A DNA stretch of 64,000 nucleotides from Arsenophonus sp052174115 (GTDB lineage: Bacteria > Pseudomonadota > Gammaproteobacteria > Enterobacterales > Enterobacteriaceae), in assembly GCA_052174115.1 (NCBI GenBank), contig JBQMRX010000001.1, positions 806,001 through 870,000 on the forward strand, given 5' to 3'. A model generated the notes under the pieces. The model saw nothing but the letters and a program-made list of their open reading frames with translations, was not told the origin of the DNA and made no database searches. Below, in pieces: positions 10,215 through 21,974 of the stretch (position 1 is the stretch's first letter; each line of letters starts with the position of its first letter). The position numbers and the translations under genes were made by a program.

Positions 10215-10679
10215 ATGATAAAACAAGAGCAAAAAAAAATGCTTTTCCAAGCAAAAAAAATATGTAAAATACGTAATGTTCGTTTAACACCACAAAGAGA
10301 AGAAATATTTTGCTTAATAATAGCTCAATCGTGTGCTATTAGTGCTTATGATTTACTTGACTTACTTAGAATTTCTGAACCTCAAGCTAAACCACCAACT
10401 ATTTATCGCGGGTTAGATTTTTTATTAAAACAAGGGTTTATTCACAAGATAGAATCAATAAATAGTTATATTATTTGTCCTTATTTTGATGATCCAAAAC
10501 ATACTTCAGTTATGTTGATTTGTGAAAGTTGTGGAAGTGTTTCTGAAAGTAATAGTCAATCAGTAGAAAATGATATTTTAAAGTTAGCTAAGAAAATTGG
10601 TTTTCATTTATCTTTTATTGTTATTGAAAATCATGGGTTATGTTCACCTTGCTATAGAATTGAAAAAAAACTATATTAA
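10215..10679 (+). CDS. zur: Zinc uptake regulator Zur (Fur family repressor)
   Basis: Zur binds zinc and represses zinc-import genes such as znuABC. The 154-aa protein aligns throughout with E. coli Zur (171 aa): NVRLTPQR winged-helix start, ISAYDLLDLLR, KPPTIYRGLDFLLKQGF recognition helix. Metal ligands are kept: the CESC and CSPC structural zinc cysteines, and His in FIHKIES, Cys in YIIC, His in KHTS and the Glu after CGSVS for the sensory site. Only the His-rich C-terminal tail is missing. An AGGA sits at good spacing before ATG. Keeping a metal-responsive regulator is notable in so reduced a genome. Its target operators are not in the window. Confidence 0.93.
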   Translation: MIKQEQKKMLFQAKKICKIRNVRLTPQREEIFCLIIAQSCAISAYDLLDLLRISEPQAKPPTIYRGLDFLLKQGFIHKIESINSYIICPYFDDPKHTSVMLICESCGSVSESNSQSVENDILKLAKKIGFHLSFIVIENHGLCSPCYRIEKKLY

Positions 10680-12069
10680 AATTAAATATTTTCAATATTA
10701 AATATAGATAAAACTAATTATCGATAAAAATTAATTTTATAGAAAATTAATAAAATTTAAAATAACTTCTTTAATTTTAATTAATTAAATTTAGAATTAT
10801 TAAAAATTTAATTAAAATTGATTACTATATATATGAATATATGAATATATAAATAATTAATTTTCAATGGTTAATTTTTAAAAAAAATTAAGAATAATTT
10901 TATTAAATTAAAAATTTTTATTTAATTAGTTTAAATTTACTATTTGTTCATTTAAAATATATAATTTATTGCTTCATTTAAATATATATAATAAATATTT
11001 TTATATTATATATTTTTTATATTTTATATACAAAAATTAAATTACTATTTATAATTTTAATATATTAATAAATCAATAATTAATTGACACTAAAAATTAA
11101 TATTAAGTTTAAAAATAACAACATAATTATTCGATAATAATTTTATTAATAACCTCTAATATACTATTTTATAAAGTAATATTTTTTATTATAAGATAAT
11201 TAATAATTAATAATCACTAATATTATATTTTATATTAAAATATAATAAGAATATAATAAAAAAATTATCGAATTTTTATATTAAAATTTAAATATTTCTT
11301 TACTATTTGTTTTATTTGATAATTAAAAATTTAAACTTAATAAGATTAAATATATATTTATCTATTTATAATAGATAACTTATAAAACATTAAACTATAA
11401 ACTTGCTATTCCATTAATATTAATTTTTTTATTTTCACTTTTTATTTATATTTTATATTTATCAAACTCATATATTGAAATTATAATTATGTACATCTAA
11501 GTATATTAAGATATAAAATAAATCAATATGTAAAACTTTATTTTTATAATTAAATTATAAAATAATAATCATAGATTTATAACTAATAAAACAAAAATAA
11601 TTAATTAAATTAATATAAAAATATTGAATTTTTATAATATTTTTTATTTTATTAAAAAGTTTATTTAATTTTTTAGCTAATTTTTTAGTAATTTTATTAA
11701 TTATAAATTTAATTAAATTAATTGATAGTTAAATAATATTTTAATAACCGATCCACTATTAAATAATAATTACTCAATTTATTATAAATTATAAAAAATT
11801 ATATTTATAATAATAATTATAATTATTATTATTTTTTTTAAAAAAAATATTTTTTCTTCTTTAGAAATTAATCTATTATTTCAATAAATAATAGATTAAT
11901 TTCTTTAATAAAATTCTTTTTAATTAAATCGTTTTATTTGTTATAAAGTTTATTTTTAAATATAGAAAATATTTAAAATAATTATTATTTTTAAAAGAGA
12001 TATTAAATATTATTTTTGTTATACTTTTATATAATATTAAAATAAAAATAAGAGGCTATAGCTTATTAA
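10680..12069. other. Gap between zur and plsB
   Basis: E. coli has yjbJ, dinF, lexA and dgkA between zur and plsB; none is recognisable. The interval is almost pure A/T. A perfect 19-bp-arm hairpin at 11863-11904 is the main structure. Confidence 0.55.
11863..11904. repeat. Inverted repeat, 19-bp arms, upstream of plsB
   Basis: Arms 11863-11881 and 11886-11904 pair perfectly around a 4-nt CAAT loop. It lies about 165 bp before plsB. It could be the terminator of a lost upstream gene or part of a plsB leader. Confidence 0.5.
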
Positions 12070-14520
12070 ATGTTATTTTCGCGTAAATTTTATTATAATC
12101 TATTAAATTTACCAATAAAATTTTTGGTAAAAAGTAAACTTATACCAGTAGATCCAATTAAAGAATTGTGTCTTGATACAACACGTCATTTTTTATATGT
12201 ATTACCTTATCATTCTAAAACAGATTTATTAACCTTACGTCAACAATGTTATTCTATTGGTTTACCTGATCCACTTGATCTAATCAAAATAAATGAAATT
12301 AAATTACCTATTTGTGTTTTTATTGATGATGGTCCACGTATATTTCGCTATTATTCACAAGATCCAAGTAAAAACTCAGTAAAAACATTTATCGCTTATC
12401 TTGATCTTCATTGTCATAATCCTAAATTAAATATTCAGGTATTACCAGTATCAGTAATGTTTGGTCGAGCTCCTGGTCGAGAAGGAGGGGAGTCAACACC
12501 TTCATTACGTTTACTTAATGGTATTCAAAAATTTTTTGCTGTTATTTGGTTAGGACGTGATAGTTTTATTCGATTCTCTCCAACTGTTTCTTTGCGTCAA
12601 ATAGCTGATAAATATGGTAGTGATAAAACTATCATCAATAAACTTGCTCGGGTAGCTCGTATTCATTATTCACGGCAACGATTAGCAGCTGTTGGTCCAA
12701 AATTACCTATACGCCATGATTTATTTAATAAATTATTAACTTCAAAAATAATTGAAAAAGCAGTTGAAGATGAAGCTAAAATAAAAAAAATTTCACTTGA
12801 AAAGGCAAAACATAATGCTATTACTATAATGGAAGAAATTGCTGCAAATTTTTCTTATGAAGCAATTCGCATTACTGACCGTGTGCTTAGTTGGACATGG
12901 AATCGATTATATCAGGGAATTAATGTTCAATATGTTGAACGTATTCGTCAATTAGCACAAGATGGACATGAAATTGTGTATATTCCTTCTCATCGTAGTC
13001 ATATGGATTATTTGTTACTTTCTTATGTACTTTACCATCACGGTTTTGTTCCCCCTCATATAGCTGCAGGTATCAATCTTAACTTTTGGCCAATAGGTCA
13101 AATTTTTCGTCATTTAGGTGCTTTTTTTATTCGTCGTTCTTTTAAAGGTAATAAACTTTATTCTACTATATTTCGTGAGTATTTAAGTGAATTATTTGTA
13201 CGTGGTTATTCAATTGAATATTTTATTGAAGGTGGTCGTTCTCGAACAGGTCGACTATTAGAACCAAAAACAGGTACGTTATCAATGACTTTGCAAGCAA
13301 TGCTACGAGGTGATTCATGTCAAATTACTATTGTTCCTATTTATATAGGTTATGAGCACGTATTAGAAGTTGCCACCTATGCTAAAGAACTAAAAGGTGA
13401 AGCAAAAAAGAAAGAAGGTTTTTTCTCAATGTTAAAGGGTTTATTTAAATTACGTAAATTAGGCCAAAGTTATGTTAACTTTGGCCAACCGATTGCACTA
13501 ACACAATATTTAAATAAATATATTCCAGAGTGGCGTCGATCTATTAATATCATTGAGCCGCAACATCCAATATGGTTAAATTCAACTGTAACTCGATTAG
13601 CTAATAAAATTATGGTAAGAATTAATAACACAGCTGCTATTAATGCTGTTAATTTATACTCAATGGTTTTATTAGCTTCACGTCAACGCGCGTTAACTCG
13701 AGAACAATTGATTGAACAAATAGAGTGTTATCTTCAACTACTAAAAAATGTTCCTTATAGTAAGGATATTACGATACCAAATAAAACTGCTGAACAATTA
13801 TTAAAAGAAGCGTTAAAATTAAATAAGTTTGAAATTGAGCATGACAATATAGGTGATATTATTATGTTTTCACGCGAAAATGCAGTATTAATGACTTATT
13901 ATCGAAATAATATTATACATTTACTAGTTATTCCTTCTTTGGTAACTAATATTATATTACATAACCAAAATGTTCAACGTCAGGATATTGATTATCAAAT
14001 TACACTTATCTATCCATTTCTAAAAGCAGAACTCTTTATGCGATATAATACAAAAGAATTGCTTAAATATATTGATATTTTATTAATTGAATTAGCTCGC
14101 CAACAATTAATACTATTAACATTAGATGGTTTTATAACTATTAATCCAACACGTATTCATACTATTCAACTTTTAGCTGCTGGCATTAAAGAAATGTTAC
14201 AACGTTATGCAATTACACTTTCATTACTTAGTTCAATTCCTGAGATTAGTAAAAAAATACTAGAAAAAGAAAGTCGTATTCTTGCTCAACGTTTATCTTT
14301 ACTACATGGTATGAATGCGCCTGAATTTTTTGATAAAGCTGTTTTTTCTACATTAGTAAATACATTAAAACAAGAAAATTATATTAATGAAGAAAAAGAT
14401 GAGGGTGTTATCGCAAATGCACAGTTACTTTATCATGTTATCGCTAGATTAATATCTCCTGAAGTTTGTTTAACAATTGAAAATGTCAAACAAACTACTT
14501 ATGAAGTATTACATAAATAA
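12070..14520 (+). CDS. plsB: Glycerol-3-phosphate 1-O-acyltransferase
   Basis: PlsB makes lysophosphatidic acid from glycerol-3-phosphate and acyl-ACP or acyl-CoA, the committed step of phospholipid synthesis at the inner membrane. The 816 aa cover the full family length (807 in E. coli). The catalytic HRSHMD motif (about residue 310) is followed by GAFFIRRSFKGN, the FIEGGRSRTGR substrate-binding block and the VPIYIGYE block, so all four acyltransferase motifs are intact. The C-terminal region ends like E. coli (LHGMNAPEFFDKAVFS). AGAGG lies rather far (about 12 nt) before the ATG, but the N-terminus aligns from the start. Convergent with ubiA, as in the E. coli ubiA/plsB neighbourhood. Confidence 0.97.
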   Translation: MLFSRKFYYNLLNLPIKFLVKSKLIPVDPIKELCLDTTRHFLYVLPYHSKTDLLTLRQQCYSIGLPDPLDLIKINEIKLPICVFIDDGPRIFRYYSQDPSKNSVKTFIAYLDLHCHNPKLNIQVLPVSVMFGRAPGREGGESTPSLRLLNGIQKFFAVIWLGRDSFIRFSPTVSLRQIADKYGSDKTIINKLARVARIHYSRQRLAAVGPKLPIRHDLFNKLLTSKIIEKAVEDEAKIKKISLEKAKHNAITIMEEIAANFSYEAIRITDRVLSWTWNRLYQGINVQYVERIRQLAQDGHEIVYIPSHRSHMDYLLLSYVLYHHGFVPPHIAAGINLNFWPIGQIFRHLGAFFIRRSFKGNKLYSTIFREYLSELFVRGYSIEYFIEGGRSRTGRLLEPKTGTLSMTLQAMLRGDSCQITIVPIYIGYEHVLEVATYAKELKGEAKKKEGFFSMLKGLFKLRKLGQSYVNFGQPIALTQYLNKYIPEWRRSINIIEPQHPIWLNSTVTRLANKIMVRINNTAAINAVNLYSMVLLASRQRALTREQLIEQIECYLQLLKNVPYSKDITIPNKTAEQLLKEALKLNKFEIEHDNIGDIIMFSRENAVLMTYYRNNIIHLLVIPSLVTNIILHNQNVQRQDIDYQITLIYPFLKAELFMRYNTKELLKYIDILLIELARQQLILLTLDGFITINPTRIHTIQLLAAGIKEMLQRYAITLSLLSSIPEISKKILEKESRILAQRLSLLHGMNAPEFFDKAVFSTLVNTLKQENYINEEKDEGVIANAQLLYHVIARLISPEVCLTIENVKQTTYEVLHK

Positions 14521-14545
14521 ATAATCTTTATATTACTATAGTAAT

Positions 14546-14644
14546 ATAATTTTAAATAATAATTAAAATTATTATTAATTAAAATTACTCAGGATAATTT
14601 TAAATAATAATAATTAAAATTATTATTAATTAAAATTACTCAGG
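14546..14644. repeat. Two-copy tandem repeat, 48 and 51 bp
   Basis: Copy 1 (14546-14593) and copy 2 (14594-14644) are identical except for one extra TAA in copy 2. Each ends ATTACTCAGG. A partial third copy begins at 14645 and runs into the plsB terminator. The two copies look like a recent slippage or unequal-exchange duplication between convergent genes. Confidence 0.85.
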
Positions 14645-14664
14645 ATAATTTTAAATAATTATCC
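14643..14664 (+). terminator. plsB terminator
   Basis: GGATAATT pairs with AATTATCC across a 6-nt loop and is followed by TTTTTA on the plus strand. This is a standard intrinsic terminator for plsB. The first half of this stem (GGATAATTTTAAAT) is repeated at 14592 by the tandem duplication. Confidence 0.7.
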
Positions 14665-14673
14665 TTTTTATTA

Positions 14674-15546
14674 TTAAAAGTAACTTATTAAAATACCAAT
14701 AAATAAAATTAATCCAACATAATTATTATTCATAAATGCTTTAAAGCATAATTCTGATTGACGATTAGCAATTAATTTTTGTTGATGAATAAATAACAGT
14801 AATATTAATATTAAACTAAAAAAATAAAGCATTCCAAAATTAATTTGATACCCTATATAAAATAAAATCAACACCATAATTAATTGTAAAATACCAATAA
14901 TAAATTTATCAAAATTAGAAAAAATAATTGCGGTTGATTTTATACCAATTTTTATATCATCATTACTATCAATCATAGCATATTGGGTATCATAAATAAT
15001 AGACCAAATAACATTAGCTAAAAATAATAACCAACATTCTAATGGCAAAGATCCACTAACTGCTGAATATGCCATTGGTATTGACCACCCAAATGTAACA
15101 CCTAATATAATCTGTGGAAAATAACTAAATCGTTTAATAAAAGGATAAATCCATGTTAATAATAAACCTATAACTGATAAAAAAATCGATATTTTATTTA
15201 AAGTTAAAACTAATAAAAAAGCAATAATTATTAATAAAAAAAATAGTATTTTAGCTTCTTTTTTTGTTATATCACCATTTGGAAATGGACGTTTTTTTGT
15301 TCTTTCAACATAACCATCAAATTTTCTATCCGCAAAATCATTAATAACACAACCAGCTGAACGCATTAAAAAAACACCAATAGTAAAAATTAATAAAATA
15401 AAAAGATCTGGTAATCCATGACTAGCTAACCATAATGCACAATAAGTAGGCCATAGTAATAGTAAAATACCTATTGGTTTATCAATACGCATTAAACGGA
15501 AATAAATACGCAGTTTATTTAAATGTAATATTGTTTTTTCTAACAA
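14674..15546 (-). CDS. ubiA: 4-hydroxybenzoate octaprenyltransferase
   Basis: UbiA prenylates 4-hydroxybenzoate in ubiquinone synthesis, an integral inner-membrane enzyme. The 290 aa match E. coli. The two Asp-rich motifs are present: NDFADRKFDG (about 68-77) and YDTQYAMIDSNDD (about 185-197), with multiple hydrophobic membrane segments between and after. The start is TTG, supported by an AAGGAA upstream and by alignment from LEKTI onward. ubiC, its partner in E. coli, is not present in the window. Confidence 0.95.
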   Translation of the reverse strand: MLEKTILHLNKLRIYFRLMRIDKPIGILLLLWPTYCALWLASHGLPDLFILLIFTIGVFLMRSAGCVINDFADRKFDGYVERTKKRPFPNGDITKKEAKILFFLLIIIAFLLVLTLNKISIFLSVIGLLLTWIYPFIKRFSYFPQIILGVTFGWSIPMAYSAVSGSLPLECWLLFLANVIWSIIYDTQYAMIDSNDDIKIGIKSTAIIFSNFDKFIIGILQLIMVLILFYIGYQINFGMLYFFSLILILLLFIHQQKLIANRQSELCFKAFMNNNYVGLILFIGILISYF

Positions 15547-17033
15547 ATTATTTATTTCCTTATTATTGTATATATAAATAAATTTAACAAAAAATCTTAT
15601 TAATAATGAATATTTAACATTATATTAACTAAAATTTAAATATATAGTATAATTTTTTATAAAAAGATCTCTTATATTTATTTGTTATAATTAAAATTTC
15701 ATTATATGAAATGTATTTTTAATAAAAATAGAAAGTTGATTAAATAATTACTTTTAAAAAAAATTATAAATAATATTAGATATAATGAAATTATAAAGAA
15801 TATGTTTTATAACATTAGTAAATTAATTAACAAAATAAATATCAATTATTAATATATTTATTATTCTCAATAATTTTTTTTAATATTTATAATATAAATA
15901 TTAAAAATATATTTTATTGTTTTGATATTTATTTTTTAATTATCATTAAAATCGATTTTTTATTAAAATATATTTTATATAAAAAATACTAATTTTTATT
16001 ATAAAATTAATAATGTTATTATAAATTTTATTGGTATATTTCTATAAAATTATATAAAATAATATATAAAATAGATTTATTTTTTATTTTATTATTTTTT
16101 TTAAAAATCTTTTAATTCTTAAAACATAAGTAATAATTATTTATATAACAAAATTTAAATATTTAAAAAAAATAAATTCATATATAAATAAATTTTTTAA
16201 AACCAATTTATATGAAAATTACTAATAAAAATAAAATTATAATAAAACATTTATAGCACTAATATTTATTTAAAATAAAATATGATAAATTAAATTATTT
16301 GTATTATTTTAAATAAAAAAATAATATTATATTCTAAAATTAACGAAAATATAGGATATAAAATTGAATTTTTTAATTTTAAAAATAAATATATTTCATT
16401 AAACTAATTAATAATAAAACATATATTATTTTTATATTAATTTGAATATTTTAATTCATTCAAAAAAAATTAAAAAAATTTATAATTTTTTGTATAGTTT
16501 ATTTAAATATTTATAAAACAATTATTTGAAATAAAAGTATTGTTTTAATTAATTATTATTAATATTATTAAATAATATATAATTATTAGTTAACTAGTTA
16601 ATAGAAAAATTATCTAAATTTTAATGTAAAATTATATATAACTAAATATCTATAAATATTACATATTAATCTTTAATTATTTTTATATATTACTAACTTA
16701 ATTCTAATTTAGATTTTTAAATATTATAAAATAAAACTAATATTTAATTTAAGTTCTAATTATTTTTTTAATTAAAATATTTAATCTTTTAATAATTTTT
16801 TAATTACTTTTATTTTTAATTAACTATTTTAGTTTAATAATTAATCTTTATTTTTTGATTATATTTTATAAATATTTATACAAATTATTTTATTATTTGT
16901 TAAATACTATTTAATAATGTCTTTTTAAATAAATATAAAGTTTTTATATTTATTTATAATTTATTAATTAATTAATAAATTATAGTAATAAAAATAAATA
17001 TTATATAAATTTATATTATCTTTTTAATAATCT
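15547..17033. other. 1.5-kb gap between ubiA and gmhB
   Basis: No coding remnant recognised. The composition is almost entirely A/T. It ends with the perfect 30-bp palindrome at 16955-16984 beside gmhB. Confidence 0.5.
16955..16984 (-). terminator. Palindrome after gmhB
   Basis: A perfect 30-bp palindrome, all A/T, begins 50 bp after the gmhB stop. Possible terminator. With this composition a chance origin cannot be excluded. Confidence 0.35.
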
Positions 17034-17597
17034 TTATTGACGACTTTTTATCTTATAAGGTAAATCTGCTAAACTATTTATAATCCAATCAGCATATTTT
17101 TTATCATTTTCAGTTATAAATTTTCCTGTAGTAACTAAAACATTAGTTCCAATATAAGCTTCTTTACCTGCTTGTATATCAGAAAGCTTATCCCCAACCA
17201 TATAAGAAGCTTTCATATCAATATTAAATTGTTTTTGAGCTTCTAGTAACATATTAGCTTTTGGTTTACGACAATTACATATTTGTTTATATTGTTGTTT
17301 AATTGCATTAGGATGATGAGGACAATAATAAATACCATCAAGTTCAACTCCATGGTCAATAAGAGCCCAATCCATCCATTCAGTTAATTTAAGAAATTGT
17401 TCTTCTGTAAATAATCCTATTGCAATTCCTGATTGATTAGTAATAAGAATTAAAGCATAACCCATTTTTTTTAATTCAATCATTGCTTCAATTGTACCTT
17501 CAATAAACTGAAAATTATCTATCTTATAAACATAACCATGATCGAAATTAATAGTACCATCACGATCGAAAAAAATTGCTGGAATATTTTGATCCAC
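17034..17597 (-). CDS. gmhB: D-glycero-beta-D-manno-heptose-1,7-bisphosphate 7-phosphatase
   Basis: GmhB removes the 7-phosphate in ADP-heptose synthesis for the lipopolysaccharide inner core. It is a HAD-family phosphatase of 187 aa (191 in E. coli). The nucleophile motif DRDGT is at 11-15, the TNQSGIA motif follows near 54-60, the zinc-binding Cys-His cluster (CPHHPNA then CNCRKP) is complete, and MVGDKLSD supplies the last acidic residues. The start is GTG, with AGGA seven bases upstream. Combined with the lipid A genes here, it suggests that at least a core-bearing LPS is still made. The other heptose genes are not in view. Confidence 0.95.
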   Translation of the reverse strand: MDQNIPAIFFDRDGTINFDHGYVYKIDNFQFIEGTIEAMIELKKMGYALILITNQSGIAIGLFTEEQFLKLTEWMDWALIDHGVELDGIYYCPHHPNAIKQQYKQICNCRKPKANMLLEAQKQFNIDMKASYMVGDKLSDIQAGKEAYIGTNVLVTTGKFITENDKKYADWIINSLADLPYKIKSRQ

Positions 17598-19684
17598 TAT
17601 ATTATCCTATTAAATCTAAGTTTATGTATTATATGAAAAACAATTAAATAAGAATACTATCAATATTTATATTTTTATTACCTTAAACATTAAGATACTT
17701 TGATATTTATATCAAATATGATTAAATTTTCTCATTACTTTATTTTTTATTTAATAAATCTTAATAATAAAATTTATTAACTTTAATTAAATTTTATTAA
17801 AATAAAATAAATTTATTTTATTTTATCCATTAAAATATTAATTTCTTATTTATCAGAAAAAATTTTTTATTTTATTAATTTTACGAAACAAAAATATGTT
17901 AATTCATTGTGTAAATATTTTTATCATCTTGTATTTCAGATAAAATATTTTTGTTGATTATACTTAGAGGTTAATAAATTTTTCTTAAAAATAACTTTAA
18001 TAAATTACATTATCAAAATAATCTTCTAGTATTTTAATTTATTTTTATAAAATATTATTATGCAATAAAAATAATTATATTAAATTTATAGCAATAATTT
18101 ATTTTATTTATTACTTATAAAGTAGAAATCAAAAAAGATATATATAATATAATTATTATTATTGATACAGAGAATATTTCATAAAAATAAATTATTTTAA
18201 TAAAATATTTTTATAATTTAACGATAATTTTATGAAATTTTATTGAATTAATTTTTTATTAAATATTTTAAAAATTAAAAACATATTTAAAATAATTTTC
18301 TATATAAAATTTATTTATACTGAAAATTAAAATTCAATAATAAATAAAAAGATACTAAAATATTATTAGTTTAAATAATTATTAAAAAAATAATATTGAT
18401 ATTAATATAATAAATTAATAAATTAATTTTAATTTTTATTAAATTTATTTAATTTTTATTATAAAAATAATAATAACCGTAAATTAAAAATGATTTATAA
18501 TTAATTATATTGAATATTATTTATAATTTTTAAAAATTATAAATTTATTAAATTGAAATATATATCAATTATTTTATAATCTAAATAATTAAAATAATAT
18601 TTGTTAATATAAATATATTTTAATTATTAATTAAAATATAAATTAATAACTAAAAAAATTAATTATCATTAAAAATAAAAAATTATCTATATAAATCTCA
18701 TCATAAGCTATATAAATAAAAAATAAATAAAAATATAAAATTTTTAAAATTATTTAAATTATAAAAATAACTTAAATATTAAATAATTTTTTTTAAAAAT
18801 AATATTTATTATTATTTTTATTATCATGCTTATATTTAAATTAATTTTTATTTTTATTTTATTTTAATAAAATTCATATCTATCTATTATTATATTTTTT
18901 ATTTTATATCTTAATATAAAATTTATTTTTAATTTAAAATAATAAAATAATTTGATGAAAACTAAAATATTAATAATATATAATTACATATTATTAATAT
19001 TTTATAAAAAGTTATCAATAAAATAAAAATATTTATAAATAAATTATTAAATAATCTAAATATTATTTTTTATTTTTATGTTAATAAAATATTTAAAATT
19101 TAAATAAAAGTTTTTAAATTAAAATTTAATAAAAATTATTTTTATAAAAATACTATATAATAATATATCATTAAAATTATAATATAAATAATAACTTTTA
19201 ATCTATATAAACTAAAAATAAACAATTTTTATAAAAAATTTTATCTTAAATTAATTAAGATTTATAATTATAAAATTTTTACAATAAATTTTATAATTTT
19301 ATTAATTTAATTTTAAATTAAAACAATATAAATTATATCTAATTTATTTAATATAAATAAAATAATAAAAAATTTAAATTATAAAATGAAGTTTTATAAA
19401 AACTGGTTGAATAATTAAATTCCTATATATTTTTTAAGTTTTTATTGTTTAACTTTTATTATATTATGCATATTAAATTTATTAAAATATTAATTATAAA
19501 ATATATATTATTTATTTAATTTTTATTTTTAATTATAAATTTTAATAAATATTATTATATTATGTATATTAAAAATTAAGTTATATTTTTGATATTAATA
19601 AATTACTTTTAGACTAAAGAATGATTTTATTTAAATAATTAATTAATATAATTAAAAATATTTTATTATTAATGGAAACTAATA
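17598..19684. other. 2.1-kb gap between gmhB and proS
   Basis: In E. coli this neighbourhood includes rRNA and methionine-transport genes, but nothing of the kind is visible here. The sequence is mostly 90% or more A/T. The first 400 bases after gmhB are slightly less AT-rich and may be older gene remains. The proS start signals should lie at the right end. Confidence 0.5.
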
Positions 19685-21409
19685 ATGCGTACAAGTCAAT
19701 ATTTTCTTTCTACTTTAAAAGAAACTCCTTCAGACGCTGAACTTATTAGTCATAAGTTAATGCTTCGTGCAGGTATGATTCGTAAACTTGCTTCGGGATT
19801 ATATGGTTGGTTACCAACAGGTGTTCGTGTATTACGAAAAATTGAAAAAATTATTCGTGAAGAAATGGATTGCGCTGGTGCAATTGAGCTTTATATGCCG
19901 ATAGTTCAACCAGCAAATCTATGGAAAAAAAGCAAACGATTAGATCAATATGGACCAGAGTTACTTTGTTTTATCGACCGCGCTGATCAATCTTTTGTAT
20001 TAGGACCCACCCATGAAGAAGTAATTACAGAACTTATCCGTAAGGAAATCATTTCTTATAAACAACTTCCATTAAATTTTTATCAAATTCAAACAAAATT
20101 TCGCGATGAAATAAGACCACGTTTCGGTGTTATACGTTCTCGTGAATTTATTATGAAAGACGCTTATTCTTTTCATATTAATCAAAATTCTTTGCAAAAA
20201 ACTTATACTATGATGTATACAGCATATAATACAATTTTTACACGAATTGGTTTAAAATTTAAGGTAGTTAAAGCAAATACTGCTTCTATGGGTGGTAATA
20301 TTTCACATGAATTTCAAGTATTAGCTGATAATGGTGAAGATAATATTGTTTTTTCTACCACTTCTAGTTATGCTGCTAATATTGAATTAGCAGAAACTAT
20401 TTACCTTACAGAAAAACTCGCTAAACCAACTGAAAATATGCGTCTTATTGATGCTAATAACAATAAAACTATTACTGAACTTATTAATGAATATAATTTA
20501 TCTATAAAAAAAACAGTTAAAACTTTAATTGTGAGTGCGGCAAAAGAAAGTGGTTATAAACTTGTTGCTTTATTAATTCGTGGAGATCACCAGTTAAATG
20601 AAATTAAAGCAAAAAAACATCCTTTAGTTGCTAATCCATTAAAATTCGCAACAAAAAAAGAAATACATAAAATCTTAAAATTTGATTCAGATTCATTAGG
20701 TCCTATTAATTTACCAATACCAATGATTATTGATCGTAGCGTTGCTTCGATAAGTGATTTTAGTGCTGGAGCTAATATCGATCATAAGTATTATTTTGGT
20801 ATTAATTGGCATCGTGATCTACCTTTACAAAATGTTTATGACTTACGAAATGTCGTTGAAGGAGACCTTAGTCCTGATGGTAAAGGAATATTACAAATTA
20901 AACATGGAATAGAAATTGGTCATATATTCCAACTTGGAACTAAATATTCTAAAATAATGAAAGCTAGTATTCAAAATAAAGATGGTCATAATCAATTATT
21001 AATAATGGGATGTTATGGTATTGGTATCACTCGAGTTATAGCAGCAATAGTTGAACAGTATCATGATGATAAAGGAATTATTTGGCCTGATATTATTGCA
21101 CCTTTCCAAGTTGCTATTTTACCTATAAATCTGCACAAATCATATCGTGTTAAAGAAATTGCTGAAAAGATTTATTTTGATTTAAAAATAAATGGTATTG
21201 ATGTTATTTTTGATGATCGTAAAGAGCACCTTGGTATGATGTTTGCTGATATGGAACTTATTGGTATACCTCACATAATTGTAATAAGTGATCATAATTT
21301 ACATAATAATAAAGTTGAATATAAGCATCGACAAAATAATGATAAAAAACTTATTAATTTTTCTGAAATAATTAATTTTATAAAAAAATTAATTAATAAT
21401 AATTATTAA
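19685..21409 (+). CDS. proS: Prolyl-tRNA synthetase
   Basis: Charges tRNA-Pro. The 574-aa protein is of the bacterial type (572 in E. coli), with the editing domain inserted between motifs 2 and 3. Motif 1 region lies near 40-85 and GPTHEEVIT near 107-115. The motif 2 block follows, with FRDEIRPRFG and REFIMKDAYSF. The editing domain is at about 225-400 (KTLIVSAAK through ISDFSAGANIDHKYYFG). Motif 3 (GCYGIGITRVIAA) is near 443-455. The C-terminal anticodon-binding domain keeps DDRKEHLGMMFADMELIGIP. GGAA lies eight bases before ATG. Confidence 0.97.
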   Translation: MRTSQYFLSTLKETPSDAELISHKLMLRAGMIRKLASGLYGWLPTGVRVLRKIEKIIREEMDCAGAIELYMPIVQPANLWKKSKRLDQYGPELLCFIDRADQSFVLGPTHEEVITELIRKEIISYKQLPLNFYQIQTKFRDEIRPRFGVIRSREFIMKDAYSFHINQNSLQKTYTMMYTAYNTIFTRIGLKFKVVKANTASMGGNISHEFQVLADNGEDNIVFSTTSSYAANIELAETIYLTEKLAKPTENMRLIDANNNKTITELINEYNLSIKKTVKTLIVSAAKESGYKLVALLIRGDHQLNEIKAKKHPLVANPLKFATKKEIHKILKFDSDSLGPINLPIPMIIDRSVASISDFSAGANIDHKYYFGINWHRDLPLQNVYDLRNVVEGDLSPDGKGILQIKHGIEIGHIFQLGTKYSKIMKASIQNKDGHNQLLIMGCYGIGITRVIAAIVEQYHDDKGIIWPDIIAPFQVAILPINLHKSYRVKEIAEKIYFDLKINGIDVIFDDRKEHLGMMFADMELIGIPHIIVISDHNLHNNKVEYKHRQNNDKKLINFSEIINFIKKLINNNY

Positions 21410-21974
21410 TTATAAAATAATAAGTCATTTTATCAAAAAAAATTATTTATTTTAATATACAATATGATTATTTTTATTTTATTTTTTTATTAAGATATTT
21501 TATTTTCTTCATACATCTAAATTAAAAATTAAAAATAATTTATTTTTATAATTTATCAAAAAATAATATTTTTGTTTCTCTATAATAAAATATTTTAACT
21601 AAAAAATTAATTATTTAATAAATTTACTATTTAAATTGAAAAAATTCTATTATTTAAATAATTTATATAAAAGATTATAAAGATAATTATAAATTTATTT
21701 ATTTTTTAAATTTATTAATATAATAATTTTAGAGTTTATTTATCAATTGTAATCTTTAATTATTTATAAAACTAAATAATATTAATATAATCAAAATAAA
21801 AATAATTGATTTTAATAAAAAATTAAATATTTTATTATTAATATTACTATTTAAAGTAATAATTATAAATTAAGTAATATTATTAATTTTAATTATTTTA
21901 AAATTTAAGATATCATTTAATTATGAAAATAACTATTTTTAAACAAATACAATAATATTTTTATAAAATAATAA
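21410..21974. other. Convergent proS/tilS gap
   Basis: AT-rich spacer without recognisable genes. I found no clear terminator for either gene. Confidence 0.5.

Noticed and set aside
17598..19684. Possible replication origin in the most AT-rich long gap
   Set aside because: No DnaA-box cluster or 13-mer array can be made out, and no origin-linked genes are nearby; high A/T is the rule in all gaps.
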